64,000 nucleotides of DNA from Candidatus Saccharimonadota bacterium (GTDB lineage: Bacteria; Patescibacteriota; Saccharimonadia; Saccharimonadales; Saccharimonadaceae). Positions 1 to 9,303 of the stretch are shown in pieces. The position numbers and the translations under genes are program-made. How positions within the stretch are numbered: the first letter of the stretch is position 1; every line of letters starts with the position of its first letter. The stretch spans positions 1-64,000 of the forward strand of contig JAQGHA010000009.1 in NCBI GenBank assembly GCA_028289065.1, written 5' to 3'. The notes beneath the pieces were generated by a model, which saw nothing but the letters and a program-made list of their open reading frames with translations, made no database searches and was not told where the DNA came from.

Positions 1-4
1 TATT

Positions 5-559
5 CTAACTCTCGCCCACCACGGTTTTACGACTACTGTTCGTTCGTCTGCTATGACTCTTGCCATGTCCGTGTATCTCCCTATTCTCGTTGATCGTTCT
101 TGGTTCGTTACTGTACCATAAAGCACCCACTATCGCAATTATGACCCCTGCTATTACATCGAACGGTGTATGCACCAATGCCAGCACACGGCCGATACAA
201 ACTACCACCACTAACGCCGCTAAAACGATGGATAGTTTTTTCATACGAGTTTCAAACCAGACGGCGGCAGCAATGGCGGTGACGAATAAAGCGTGGTCCG
301 ACGGGAAGCCGGGGTTATTAAGATATGAAGCACCTGGGTCAACGCCAAGAAGTTCGAAGGGACGAAGGTCGGAGGGCTGGTAAACGCTAGCTAGGAACTT
401 TGCCAGCATGTAAGCGGTTAAGCCAGCCATCAGAATGCGTGAATAGGCTTTAAAGCGCTGGCCTTTAGGTACTTTAAATAAAATAGCCCAAGCACCTATT
501 AAGACTACCGCAATAACGGAGTAATCGGCTATCAAACGAATGAGGAAATCGGCTGACAT
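5..559 (-). CDS. PAP2-family phosphatase (membrane, undecaprenyl-diphosphatase-like)
   Basis: 184-aa ORF, multi-TM, with GFPSDHA and H-x3-D-type C-terminal motif (HTPFDVIAG) typical of PAP2. Confidence 0.8.
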   Translation of the reverse strand: MSADFLIRLIADYSVIAVVLIGAWAILFKVPKGQRFKAYSRILMAGLTAYMLAKFLASVYQPSDLRPFELLGVDPGASYLNNPGFPSDHALFVTAIAAAVWFETRMKKLSIVLAALVVVVCIGRVLALVHTPFDVIAGVIIAIVGALWYSNEPRTINENREIHGHGKSHSRRTNSSRKTVVGES

Positions 560-816
560 ATGTATATAGTATAAACCTCGCTTTAGGTAATACGCTAGGG
601 CTTATGAAAAACCCGGGGGAAATATCAAAAAATATTGAAAAAAAGTTTATTTAGCGTAAAGTTAAAAATATAAACATATACGGTTACGCACGAAAAAAAA
701 GTATTTGCGCGAAATTTCAGTATAAGACTTCTTACTTGGTGTATCAATAAGACAATTGTCAGATCTAAGGCTTTAGTCGGAGCACTTAGGGATTAACTTC
801 AAAAGAAAGGATTGAC

Positions 817-927
817 ATGAATTTTACTATTCTTGAAACTGTCACAAACGAAGCCGTTCGTGACAAGAAGCAACTTAAAAACTTCGCTATAGAACAAGCA
901 TCTGCCGGCACACCATGGCTTGAATAA
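817..927 (+). CDS. Small peptide, candidate prenylated pheromone/RiPP precursor: MNFTILETVTNEAVRDKKQLKNFAIEQASAGTPWLE
   Basis: ATG preceded by AAGAAAGGATTGAC (good SD spacing); 36 codons then TAA; single Trp two residues from the C-terminal end; directly upstream of an isoprenoid-synthase-like gene; missing from the supplied ORF track because of its size. Confidence 0.65.
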   Translation: MNFTILETVTNEAVRDKKQLKNFAIEQASAGTPWLE

Positions 928-940
928 TTTTCAAGTCTTT

Positions 941-973
941 TTAGGCAAGAGTTTTCTAGAAACTCTTGCCTAA
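941..973 (+). terminator. Intercistronic hairpin / partial terminator between peptide and synthase
   Basis: Perfect 14-bp inverted repeat TTAGGCAAGAGTTT-tctag-AAACTCTTGCCTAA followed by a T-rich stretch. Confidence 0.65.
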
Positions 974-1016
974 ATGATTTTTATATATTTATTCTAAATT
1001 ATTACTGGAGATTCCT

Positions 1017-2285
1017 ATGTCTTCCCTTATGAGACAAGTAATTAATATGACAGAGATACTTGAGGCAAACAAAACAGTAACTCAGAATCAATTAACAAAC
1101 CTAGTTGAATCACTTATCGAATCAGAATCTCAACCTGGTGGACCATATTTAAACAAAAATCAGGCTGATTTAGTTCTCAATGCACGTATATTGAAATTAT
1201 TTCACTTACTCAATAAGGATCTTCCAGAAGTAGAAAATTATATATATGATCAATTATCGAATAATACACTTCTTTCAGTTAATGAAAAAACAAACGTTAA
1301 AAAGATAATAAATTTTAGCATAAGCAAAGAACCAGCTTTGCATACAAAACGTGAATATAACTATTCATTTTTTAATTCATTCGTTGAATCATTAACATCA
1401 GAAGTCGGTACAGAGATTGATATATTTGGTAAAAAAATAATTTCAGTTGATAAGTTCGGAGAAATAACTAGATTCTCTTCTTCATTTTATGAGTCTCTCA
1501 ATTTATCAAACATTATTTTAAGCATCGACTTGAAAAAACTTGGTGAAGCCAATTTCATGATTTGGCTAGCTTATTCTATTTACGACTCCGTCATAGACGG
1601 CGACATTAATCCCGGTGCCATATCCAGCGGAAATGTCGCATTGCGTAGAGCGCTAGAGTTATACAGATCGTCTAACATTGACTATTCCACTGTGTTGGAA
1701 TATATAGACAAAGTCGATATTGCTAATTCTTGGGAGGTGGCACATTGCAGGTTTAAAATAAACTCTAGAGAATTTGAAATCTCATCAGTCCCAAATCGCA
1801 CGGAACTTGAATTTTTACTAGAAAATAGAGCTATTGCGCATATTATAGGACCTTTGTGTATAGCTCAAGAAGTAAATATGACTTCGAATAATATCAAGAA
1901 ATTGGAACAAGCTTTAAAATATTACTGCATAGCGCGTCAGTTGAATGACGACATTCATGACTGGATTGAAGATTTCAATAACGGAAGAATAACATTTGTT
2001 TTAGCCGAGTTATTGCGAAAAACAAATTTCGCTTCAGGTAAACATCGCAATCTAAATGCTATAAATATTATGAAGAAATTATTTTATGATACAGAACTTG
2101 AAAAATTAAGTAAGCTAATTGAAACATATATAATTAAATCGATATCACTATTAGATCAAATCGATTCAAGGCTAAGCGATTGTATATTCACAACTTCATA
2201 CATACTGCCTATTGGGGATTCGGCTCAAAAAGCGTCAAAACAACACAAACTCAATAAAGACACTGTTCTAAAAATTCATCTATAG
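1017..2285 (+). CDS. Class I isoprenoid (polyprenyl) synthase-like protein, ComQ-like candidate modifier
   Basis: 422 aa; Asp-rich motifs YDSVIDGD and LNDDIHDWIED (DDxxD); N-terminal 'QPGGPYLNKNQADLVLNARILKLF' resembles terpene-cyclase-like repeat sequence; follows the 36-aa peptide. Confidence 0.6.
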   Translation: MSSLMRQVINMTEILEANKTVTQNQLTNLVESLIESESQPGGPYLNKNQADLVLNARILKLFHLLNKDLPEVENYIYDQLSNNTLLSVNEKTNVKKIINFSISKEPALHTKREYNYSFFNSFVESLTSEVGTEIDIFGKKIISVDKFGEITRFSSSFYESLNLSNIILSIDLKKLGEANFMIWLAYSIYDSVIDGDINPGAISSGNVALRRALELYRSSNIDYSTVLEYIDKVDIANSWEVAHCRFKINSREFEISSVPNRTELEFLLENRAIAHIIGPLCIAQEVNMTSNNIKKLEQALKYYCIARQLNDDIHDWIEDFNNGRITFVLAELLRKTNFASGKHRNLNAINIMKKLFYDTELEKLSKLIETYIIKSISLLDQIDSRLSDCIFTTSYILPIGDSAQKASKQHKLNKDTVLKIHL

Positions 2286-2310
2286 GCTTGTGTGCATTTA
2301 TTTACGGCTG

Positions 2311-2919
2311 TTAAGATACATTTGTTTTAATATAGTCATAAAATTCTTTGAATGAAGGACATTTATTATATACAAGAGAGATATCAATAGATCCTGCAAT
2401 TCTTGGATTTATAGATGTTTGGTAAAAAATTTCTTTACCGGAACATTGAAATATAGCTTCTCTAAGTTTTTCTTTAGGAGATGTAATTGTCTCTGGATTA
2501 CCTGAAAATCTCGGTATTCTCTTAAGGCCTAAACTGGTTTTTATTCCAATAGGATCTGCTATCAACCATGCTTCTATTTCTTCTACCGGTATGCATACTA
2601 AATTGTTTCGAATAGCAGATAATGAAAGTTTCGAAGTTAACTCTGCTTTAAGTTTCTTATGATCATTTCGGTCTAAATCATGAACTACAATCAGTATGTC
2701 ACATTTTCTATTCTTTAAATCTTGCGCCCAGGCTACACATTTACTTCTTATCTTCGCGCAACCATTACCTACTTTTGACTTAAAACCTATACCATCAGTA
2801 TCGACAATTTTAGAGATAAGGATTCGAATAGTCTCGAAGTCGGTTGAATCTTCGGAAATAATGCCAATATGGCCTATGCCTTTATTTGAAGGAGAAGCCA
2901 TCTTCTTTCCAGTACTCAC
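2311..2919 (-). CDS. DUF4276/TOPRIM-like protein, partner of AAA ATPase (candidate defence nuclease)
   Basis: 202 aa; ISEDSTDFETIRILI (acidic start motif), ILIVVHDLDRNDHKKL (DxD), IPVEEIEAWLIAD; start overlaps end of upstream ATPase gene by 38 nt. Confidence 0.6.
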   Translation of the reverse strand: MSTGKKMASPSNKGIGHIGIISEDSTDFETIRILISKIVDTDGIGFKSKVGNGCAKIRSKCVAWAQDLKNRKCDILIVVHDLDRNDHKKLKAELTSKLSLSAIRNNLVCIPVEEIEAWLIADPIGIKTSLGLKRIPRFSGNPETITSPKEKLREAIFQCSGKEIFYQTSINPRIAGSIDISLVYNKCPSFKEFYDYIKTNVS

Positions 2920-4093
2920 CTAGATTACCAGAGTCGTTCAAGTATAGTTTAAGAGCACGGTAATCATCTTTTGACATAGCACTCTGTAGTGGCTCGACTA
3001 TTGTTCCCTGGTTACTTTTTCGTACCAGTGAAACATTCTCAGGACTTATCTTATCCAATACATAATCTGAGTGTGTACTAACTACAATTTGCTTATATTT
3101 TGATTGATCTTTAATTAATTCCATTACATTACTTAGTAAGCCATGGTGGACACAAACCTCAGGCTCTTCAATTAACATTAATTTACTATTATCATTTAAG
3201 ATATAAAAAATCAGTGCGAGTGTTTTAAATGTCCCTTCAGAAAGTTGATTAGGAGAAAGCTGTAAGGTTCCTATACTGAAGATCGGTACTACTAATACAC
3301 GATTGCTTGTTATTTTTTCGGTCATTCCTCCAGCTTTAATTTTTACTGAACTATTAGGAACTTTGATTTGAGAGAAATCTATATCGTCTACAAGATTAAC
3401 ACCCAAGTGATTAACAGCATTTATATAACGCTGATACGCTTTTTTATTATTATATTTCAATATATATAGATCGTATAAAAATTGTTGATGACCACTACGT
3501 TTGTTCGGTCTGCGTGCCGATCTATCTTCTTCAAGCTCGAAAGAAATGGGACTTTTTGATGGATCAGAGAATACAGTTGCACCATAATATTTAATACTTC
3601 GAAGAAATGGAGTAAGTTTGAATAGAAAATCTCTCAATATTTCATCATCAGGTAAGTACATACGTTCGTGAGTATGTAGTCTGTTCGCCCTAATCAGATA
3701 ATCGATAAAGTCAAATGCTTCAGGATCAATTTTTGTCCATTTAGTCATTTTAGAAACTCTTTTTAAATACAATTCAAAGTATTTTACTTCATCATATACT
3801 TCTATATTATCTAAATATAATTCTGCTTTGAGCCTATACGTATCGTTTTTGTAAGTAAAACTTGCGATTATCTCTGTCATGGGATAGATATTTTCTTCAA
3901 CGCCGTATCGACGATGTCGTGCATTTCCAGACGCTAATTGCCTTAGAAGCTTAACCGCACCTAAGGTACTCGTCTTACCAGATCCATTGAGTCCTATTAA
4001 AGCCGTTAACTCAGCATGAAGCTTGATATCTGTGTCAACCAGAGATTTATAATTAGCTACATGTATCTCATTTAAGACTAAATTGTCATCCAT
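2882..4093 (-). CDS. AAA family ATPase (AAA_15/21-like, RecF/OLD-type)
   Basis: Walker A GLNGSGKTS; LMLIEEPEVCVHH Walker B and VSTHSDYVLDKI; likely start MDDNLVLNEI at 4093 rather than track start 4195. Confidence 0.75.
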   Translation of the reverse strand: MDDNLVLNEIHVANYKSLVDTDIKLHAELTALIGLNGSGKTSTLGAVKLLRQLASGNARHRRYGVEENIYPMTEIIASFTYKNDTYRLKAELYLDNIEVYDEVKYFELYLKRVSKMTKWTKIDPEAFDFIDYLIRANRLHTHERMYLPDDEILRDFLFKLTPFLRSIKYYGATVFSDPSKSPISFELEEDRSARRPNKRSGHQQFLYDLYILKYNNKKAYQRYINAVNHLGVNLVDDIDFSQIKVPNSSVKIKAGGMTEKITSNRVLVVPIFSIGTLQLSPNQLSEGTFKTLALIFYILNDNSKLMLIEEPEVCVHHGLLSNVMELIKDQSKYKQIVVSTHSDYVLDKISPENVSLVRKSNQGTIVEPLQSAMSKDDYRALKLYLNDSGNLGEYWKEDGFSFK

Positions 4094-4474
4094 ATAGTAA
4101 TATAGTAACACTACATTGCCGTTTAAAAGATATCTGTTTGTTAAAAATCGATACAAGGCATACTCATTATATAGACTAACAAATCTCATGCTCACAAGCC
4201 GTTTACAGACAAGACCGGTCCCTCGTGATTAAGCTTCATTACATTAATGTGTATAAGAATTGGTTTCGAAATATAATTAGATGTTTCGTATATGAGGTAT
4301 AGTAATTTTATTTAACTTGTGCTATAATAGTAACATTGCATCCGAATGGATACCTCACTATTGCCTCAAGCCGCTCAGTCGCGGGCCCAACTGGTAAATA
4401 AATAGATATGGTTTACTGCTGTTCGTCTGCAGCGACAACATACCAATTTCTAACCCTGAAAGGGATTACTATTT

Positions 4475-5728
4475 ATGGCATATCGCCCTAGCAACAACTC
4501 ATCAACTCAACCACGTGGAGCTCGTCCTGGCCACCGTTCATTCGGCGGACAGTCTTCAAACAACCGACGTCCATCAGGTGGCAACGGCGGCGGAAACCGT
4601 CGCGGTGCTTACATTCACCCAAGCAAGTTTATTAACAAAGCTGTAGCTGCAGTCGACGAAGTCGTCTACGAGCACAAAAACAACTTTGCAGACTTTCCTT
4701 TTACAGCTGCTTTGCACGCTAACGTTGCAAAACGTGGCTACACTGCACCAAGCCCAATCCAAGACCAAGCGATTCCCCTTATTCTAGAAGGCCGCGACGT
4801 TATTGGTTTAGCTAACACTGGTACTGGTAAAACAGCTGCCTTCCTATTGCCTATCATTAACTCACTTACAACTCACAGCCCACGTGCTTCAGTGCTTATC
4901 ATGGCACCAACCCGTGAACTTGCTGTGCAAATTGAAGAAGAGTTCCGTGCCTTTTCACAAGGTATGCAACTATACGACGCAATTTGTGTTGGTGGTACTA
5001 ACATTGACCGTCAAATCCGCGACCTTCGTCGTGGTGCGCACGTAATCATTGGTACACCTGGCCGTCTTAAGGACCTTATGAACCGCCGCGAACTTAACCT
5101 AAGCAACGTTACGACACTTGTTCTTGACGAAGCTGACCGTATGCTCGACATGGGGTTCATCAACGACATCCGTACAATTGTTAGCCAAACTCCTGCTGAA
5201 CGCCAAACATTGTTCTTCAGCGCGACTATTACGCCTACTATTAAAGATTTAGTTAATACTTTCCTTAATGACCCAGCTGAAGTACAGGTACGTACTGCTG
5301 ATACCAGCGAACGTGTTGACCAAAACATCATCGAAGCTGATACCAAAGAAGCTCGCCTTGATATCCTTACTAACATGTTAAACGAAGCTGAATTCGAAAA
5401 AGTTCTAGTATTCGGTGAAACAAAGTTTGGTGTTCAACGACTTTCTGACCACCTTGAACGAAGTGGCCACTCATCTGTTGCCATTCACGGTAACAAGTCA
5501 CAATCTCAACGCCAACGTGCTTTGAAGACTTTCAAAGATGGTAAAGCTCGTATTTTGGTTGCAACCGACGTTGCTGCTCGTGGTTTAGACATTCCAAATG
5601 TTAGCCACGTTATCAACTACGACCAACCTGCTACCTACGAAGACTACGTTCACCGTATCGGCCGTACTGGTCGTGGTGGCGCTAGCGGTAAGGCACTTAC
5701 TTTTGTGCCAACCCAAACTCGTCGTTAG
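4475..5728 (+). CDS. DEAD-box RNA helicase
   Basis: ANTGTGKTAAF, PTRELAVQI, LDEADRMLDMGF, FSATIT, HRIGRTGRGG; N-terminal Asn/Gly/Arg-rich extension. Confidence 0.95.
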   Translation: MAYRPSNNSSTQPRGARPGHRSFGGQSSNNRRPSGGNGGGNRRGAYIHPSKFINKAVAAVDEVVYEHKNNFADFPFTAALHANVAKRGYTAPSPIQDQAIPLILEGRDVIGLANTGTGKTAAFLLPIINSLTTHSPRASVLIMAPTRELAVQIEEEFRAFSQGMQLYDAICVGGTNIDRQIRDLRRGAHVIIGTPGRLKDLMNRRELNLSNVTTLVLDEADRMLDMGFINDIRTIVSQTPAERQTLFFSATITPTIKDLVNTFLNDPAEVQVRTADTSERVDQNIIEADTKEARLDILTNMLNEAEFEKVLVFGETKFGVQRLSDHLERSGHSSVAIHGNKSQSQRQRALKTFKDGKARILVATDVAARGLDIPNVSHVINYDQPATYEDYVHRIGRTGRGGASGKALTFVPTQTRR

Positions 5729-5748
5729 TCAGCTCGGCAAACTCGTCG

Positions 5749-6549
5749 TTAGTTTACGAGACTGCTAATTTCTTTAGCAACAAATTTAGTGTACCGGCCT
5801 ATGATTTCATGGCCGGTCACTATTTTTTTTGCGGTAATGTTTGGCATGGCTTTTGCTAAGTTTCGAATGCGCGCACCAATAACGACCGGGTCTAACGTGC
5901 CGTATAAAATTGTGATTGGTAATTTCAACTGAGCCGCATCTTCTAAGGCGGTTTGGTTAACGATACTTGCTTCCAAGGCTGCCACATAGGTGGCGATGTT
6001 CCCGGCATTAATATCTAATGCTTTGGTGGCTAGTTTTAACTTCACAATAAGTGGCGACAGCGATTCTAATGTTTGCGGGTATTTCTTTGCTCGTCGGTAT
6101 AAATCTTTTAATAGTTCATCGCGTTGTAATAGTTGGCGCTTTTCTTCAGTTTGCTTATAAAACGGTGGGCTACATAAAATGAGCTGCTTAGCGATAAATG
6201 GGTAGCGCTTGGCAACTTCAACCGCCACTAAGCTACCCAGTGAGTGGCCAACAATAATAGGTTGCTTCAACAAACGAAGTTTAAATAATGTTGCCCCTAC
6301 TGATCTCGCCTGCGTTTTAGCATCGTAAATTGCCCAGCTTGGCTTTGGCGATTCCCCAAAACCAAGTAAATCAATGCCTAGCACCCGAACATCTTTCGGT
6401 AGCAACGGTATCAGTTCTTCCCAAGCCTTGGCGGAGTTGCCAATGCCGTGTATCAAGATAATGGTTTCCTTTGGTTTTTTAGGTGACAAAAACTCCGTCA
6501 CATGTAGTGGGTACGGAATTTTTAACCAACGGTGAACAAACACATCCAT
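5749..6549 (-). CDS. alpha/beta fold hydrolase
   Basis: IILIHGIGNSAKAWEEL, VGHSLGSLVAVEVA, YGTLDPVV. Confidence 0.85.
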   Translation of the reverse strand: MDVFVHRWLKIPYPLHVTEFLSPKKPKETIILIHGIGNSAKAWEELIPLLPKDVRVLGIDLLGFGESPKPSWAIYDAKTQARSVGATLFKLRLLKQPIIVGHSLGSLVAVEVAKRYPFIAKQLILCSPPFYKQTEEKRQLLQRDELLKDLYRRAKKYPQTLESLSPLIVKLKLATKALDINAGNIATYVAALEASIVNQTALEDAAQLKLPITILYGTLDPVVIGARIRNLAKAMPNITAKKIVTGHEIIGRYTKFVAKEISSLVN

Positions 6550-6581
6550 CTACCTATCATACCAAACCTCTGATATAGTTA

Positions 6582-6890
6582 ATGGTAATGTCACGCGAAA
6601 ATTACGTATTTCAAGAACACGTCAAAGGGAAAAAGAAGCTTACTGCTTTTGATATTATTGTCATCGTTGCTTCGTTTCTCTACCCTTTAAGTAGCATTTA
6701 TCAGGTTATTGCCATTTTCCATGGCTCAACCGAAGGTGTCTCGCTGTATTCTTGGGTAAGTTTCGCCGTCTTCTCGGTCATTTTTCTTATCTACGGCATC
6801 AAACACCGCATCACTCCAATGATAATAACTAATAGTATTTGGTTAGTTATGGATAGCTTAGTTGTTATTGGCGTGTTACTAAACAGTTAG
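6582..6890 (+). CDS. Small 3-TM protein, SemiSWEET/PQ-loop-like
   Basis: 102 aa, three hydrophobic segments with 'YPLSSIYQV' PQ-loop-like motif and a conserved-looking Asn/Trp TM3. Confidence 0.5.
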   Translation: MVMSRENYVFQEHVKGKKKLTAFDIIVIVASFLYPLSSIYQVIAIFHGSTEGVSLYSWVSFAVFSVIFLIYGIKHRITPMIITNSIWLVMDSLVVIGVLLNS

Positions 6891-7276
6891 TCTTCAATAA
6901 GGGCAAGTACGTTACCGGCTGGGTCTTTAAACCAAGCAATATTTGGGCCTTGGTTGGCATCCTTACCACGTAGCACTCCCCGCTCGTCTTGCGGCGCTGG
7001 CATATTATCGTAGCGTTCAAACTGGATACCATGGTGGCCAGCCAAGTGGTTGATAGTGTCATTAATATCGGCAACCACAAAATTCAAAACTGTAAACTCG
7101 GCCGGTACGTGGTTGGGTTTTTCATATATAAACAGCTGGCCACCGCCAGGTAATTCAAGAAGTAAGCCCATACTATCGTCTTTTAAGAGAAGTTGAAGCG
7201 TATCAACGTAAAACCTGCGGGCTTCTTGAATGCTTGATACTGAAATTCCGCTAAATGAAGATAAAGCTGTAATCAT
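6887..7276 (-). CDS. VOC family (glyoxalase/bleomycin resistance) protein
   Basis: ARRFYVDTLQLLLKDD...GPNIAWFKDPAGNVLALIE. Confidence 0.85.
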   Translation of the reverse strand: MITALSSFSGISVSSIQEARRFYVDTLQLLLKDDSMGLLLELPGGGQLFIYEKPNHVPAEFTVLNFVVADINDTINHLAGHHGIQFERYDNMPAPQDERGVLRGKDANQGPNIAWFKDPAGNVLALIED

Positions 7277-7296
7277 GTACTTATTATACTCTCCTT

Positions 7297-9300
7297 CTAA
7301 TCCTGACTATATATCCAAGCTCGTAAATACGTCCGAGAATTGCCATCATCAATAAATTCGTCAGTCTGCCTATCCAGAGCCTGAATTGCAGCAGCTTTAT
7401 CACTTAAAGCTAAGTACATCAGCAAGTAATCACCCAGCGCTACGTTGTAGTTATTCGGCTTGTCTTGTTTGGCAAGTTTTTCTTTTATGCCACCGTTATC
7501 GGCTTTGAATGTTTCCATCACTGGGCTCATTGGAATAAGTTGAATACCCAATTTCGTATTTGATTCATCACTGAAGAATGTCGAGTATGTCCGTTTACCA
7601 CCAAAGTTTAACGAAGCAACCGGGCTGGTGTAATTCTTTAAATAACTTGCCGATGTATCAACACTTCGCCAAGCGGTGTTAGCTGTCGCGGTTTCATTCG
7701 ACAACATCCATTGGCCATTCTGCTTCAATGTTTTGTTACCAATTACCTCCGCCCAAAGCGCTACACCGTTATATGCATTCAAAGCTTCCGAACTCGATTC
7801 TTGGTTGTTTCCATCTTGGAAGGGCGACAAACCGGCTGCCCACGAGTGCGCCGAGTATGGGTCATAGGTTCGCTCTACTGGAAATTCAGGGTACGTTTCG
7901 TAGGAAGCAATATCGGCTACCAGTAAATTTACTTCGTCTTTATATTCATCAACAAATGATTTATCGTATTTACCCAAAATACTGGCTGCGTATATAAAGT
8001 AGCCATAGTGGAAATGGTGGTCGTTAAAATCTTCCGAACCAAAAGCTGCCGTTAAGGCCGCAACACCCTTTAGGTCAGTATCGTAATAAAAATAGTTCTT
8101 ACCAAGCCGAGCCGAAAATTCTCGCTTCAAAACTGATTCCAATTGAGTGGCTACATCCGCTTGATCAAGTTGCTTAGCTATACCGTACAACATTGCTGCC
8201 CTCGCTAATTGTTTACCGGCAAAGTAACTATCTTGAGCTTCAATGGTAATATCCTGGCTATCGGCTTGTAGGTCGCTAATAACCAAGCGCTTCTCTTCGT
8301 CGCTCAGCTTACCTAACGACAACTGGTTCGAAGCTGAAATAAGTGGCACCGTGGTTGTAAATTCATTGCCCCGTCGTGATTGCATATCGCCATAGATACT
8401 TTGGTAAGCAAGATCTACCTTTTCACCACCATTTGCAGTTTGATAAGCCATAGTACTTACGACGGTTGGTTTTTGGTTGGCTGTTTCGTATTTAAATTTT
8501 GTTAACGACTGTCCGTCTTTTTCCTCATGCGTTATTTTAACGCCCGTCACTTCATTACCGGAATTCTCAGCTAACATGTCGGTCGAACCTTCTGGAAGTG
8601 CATAGAAGGTCGCTAAACCACCCTTAGGTACGGTTACTGTCACCTGTCCCCCATCGGCCGATAGCTTCGCATTACTATGCGTAGCAATCGAGTAAGTACG
8701 AATGCCTTTTTTAAATGTATATTCGCCATTAACTACCTTGCCACCTTCAGTATTAACAACCCGAAGTACCGAGTCACTTCCTGCGCGATAAAACACATAC
8801 GGCGAACCCTGTGCAATTGTTAGTTTGCCTAAGGCCTGTTCGCCTTTTGAATAAGTTAAAGATGCAGATGTCTTATCGAAACGACTAAGTTGAAATTGAG
8901 TTGCTCCCTCAACTAATACTTCTATTCCCGCTACATGGCCGCCAGTAATTGTTTTGGCGTCACTCACTATAGTTGGTAGTCCAATTTGAAACCCAGTGTC
9001 CAAAGCTTGAATACTAAGCGGCATAGGAAAAACTGCTAGTGGTTTTTCTTGCAAGGCTAAGCCACTAATCCAAGAATTTGTTGGCGGCTGCACCCCCTCG
9101 GCAATTCGATTAAGGGATGCCATTGAAGCTGCTTTAGTTGGCAGTTCCTTTAAAGCATTTTTGTTTAAAATAGACGTATCACTTGAAAATAGTCCAAGTC
9201 CATTAGTAGTATTTCGATTTACAAGTACTATAGCGACAACACCGATCAGTACGACAGCGAGTACAGCGCTCGTTAGTATGTAGGTAGTTCGGCGCTTCAT
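7297..9300 (-). CDS. Glycoside hydrolase family 81 (endo-1,3-beta-glucanase-like), N-terminal membrane anchor
   Basis: 667 aa; HHFHYGYFIYAASIL, RTYDPYSAHSWAAGLSPFQDGNNQESSSEALNAYNG are GH81-type motifs; N-terminal TM segment. Confidence 0.8.
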   Translation of the reverse strand: MKRRTTYILTSAVLAVVLIGVVAIVLVNRNTTNGLGLFSSDTSILNKNALKELPTKAASMASLNRIAEGVQPPTNSWISGLALQEKPLAVFPMPLSIQALDTGFQIGLPTIVSDAKTITGGHVAGIEVLVEGATQFQLSRFDKTSASLTYSKGEQALGKLTIAQGSPYVFYRAGSDSVLRVVNTEGGKVVNGEYTFKKGIRTYSIATHSNAKLSADGGQVTVTVPKGGLATFYALPEGSTDMLAENSGNEVTGVKITHEEKDGQSLTKFKYETANQKPTVVSTMAYQTANGGEKVDLAYQSIYGDMQSRRGNEFTTTVPLISASNQLSLGKLSDEEKRLVISDLQADSQDITIEAQDSYFAGKQLARAAMLYGIAKQLDQADVATQLESVLKREFSARLGKNYFYYDTDLKGVAALTAAFGSEDFNDHHFHYGYFIYAASILGKYDKSFVDEYKDEVNLLVADIASYETYPEFPVERTYDPYSAHSWAAGLSPFQDGNNQESSSEALNAYNGVALWAEVIGNKTLKQNGQWMLSNETATANTAWRSVDTSASYLKNYTSPVASLNFGGKRTYSTFFSDESNTKLGIQLIPMSPVMETFKADNGGIKEKLAKQDKPNNYNVALGDYLLMYLALSDKAAAIQALDRQTDEFIDDGNSRTYLRAWIYSQD

Positions 9301-9303
9301 CAA

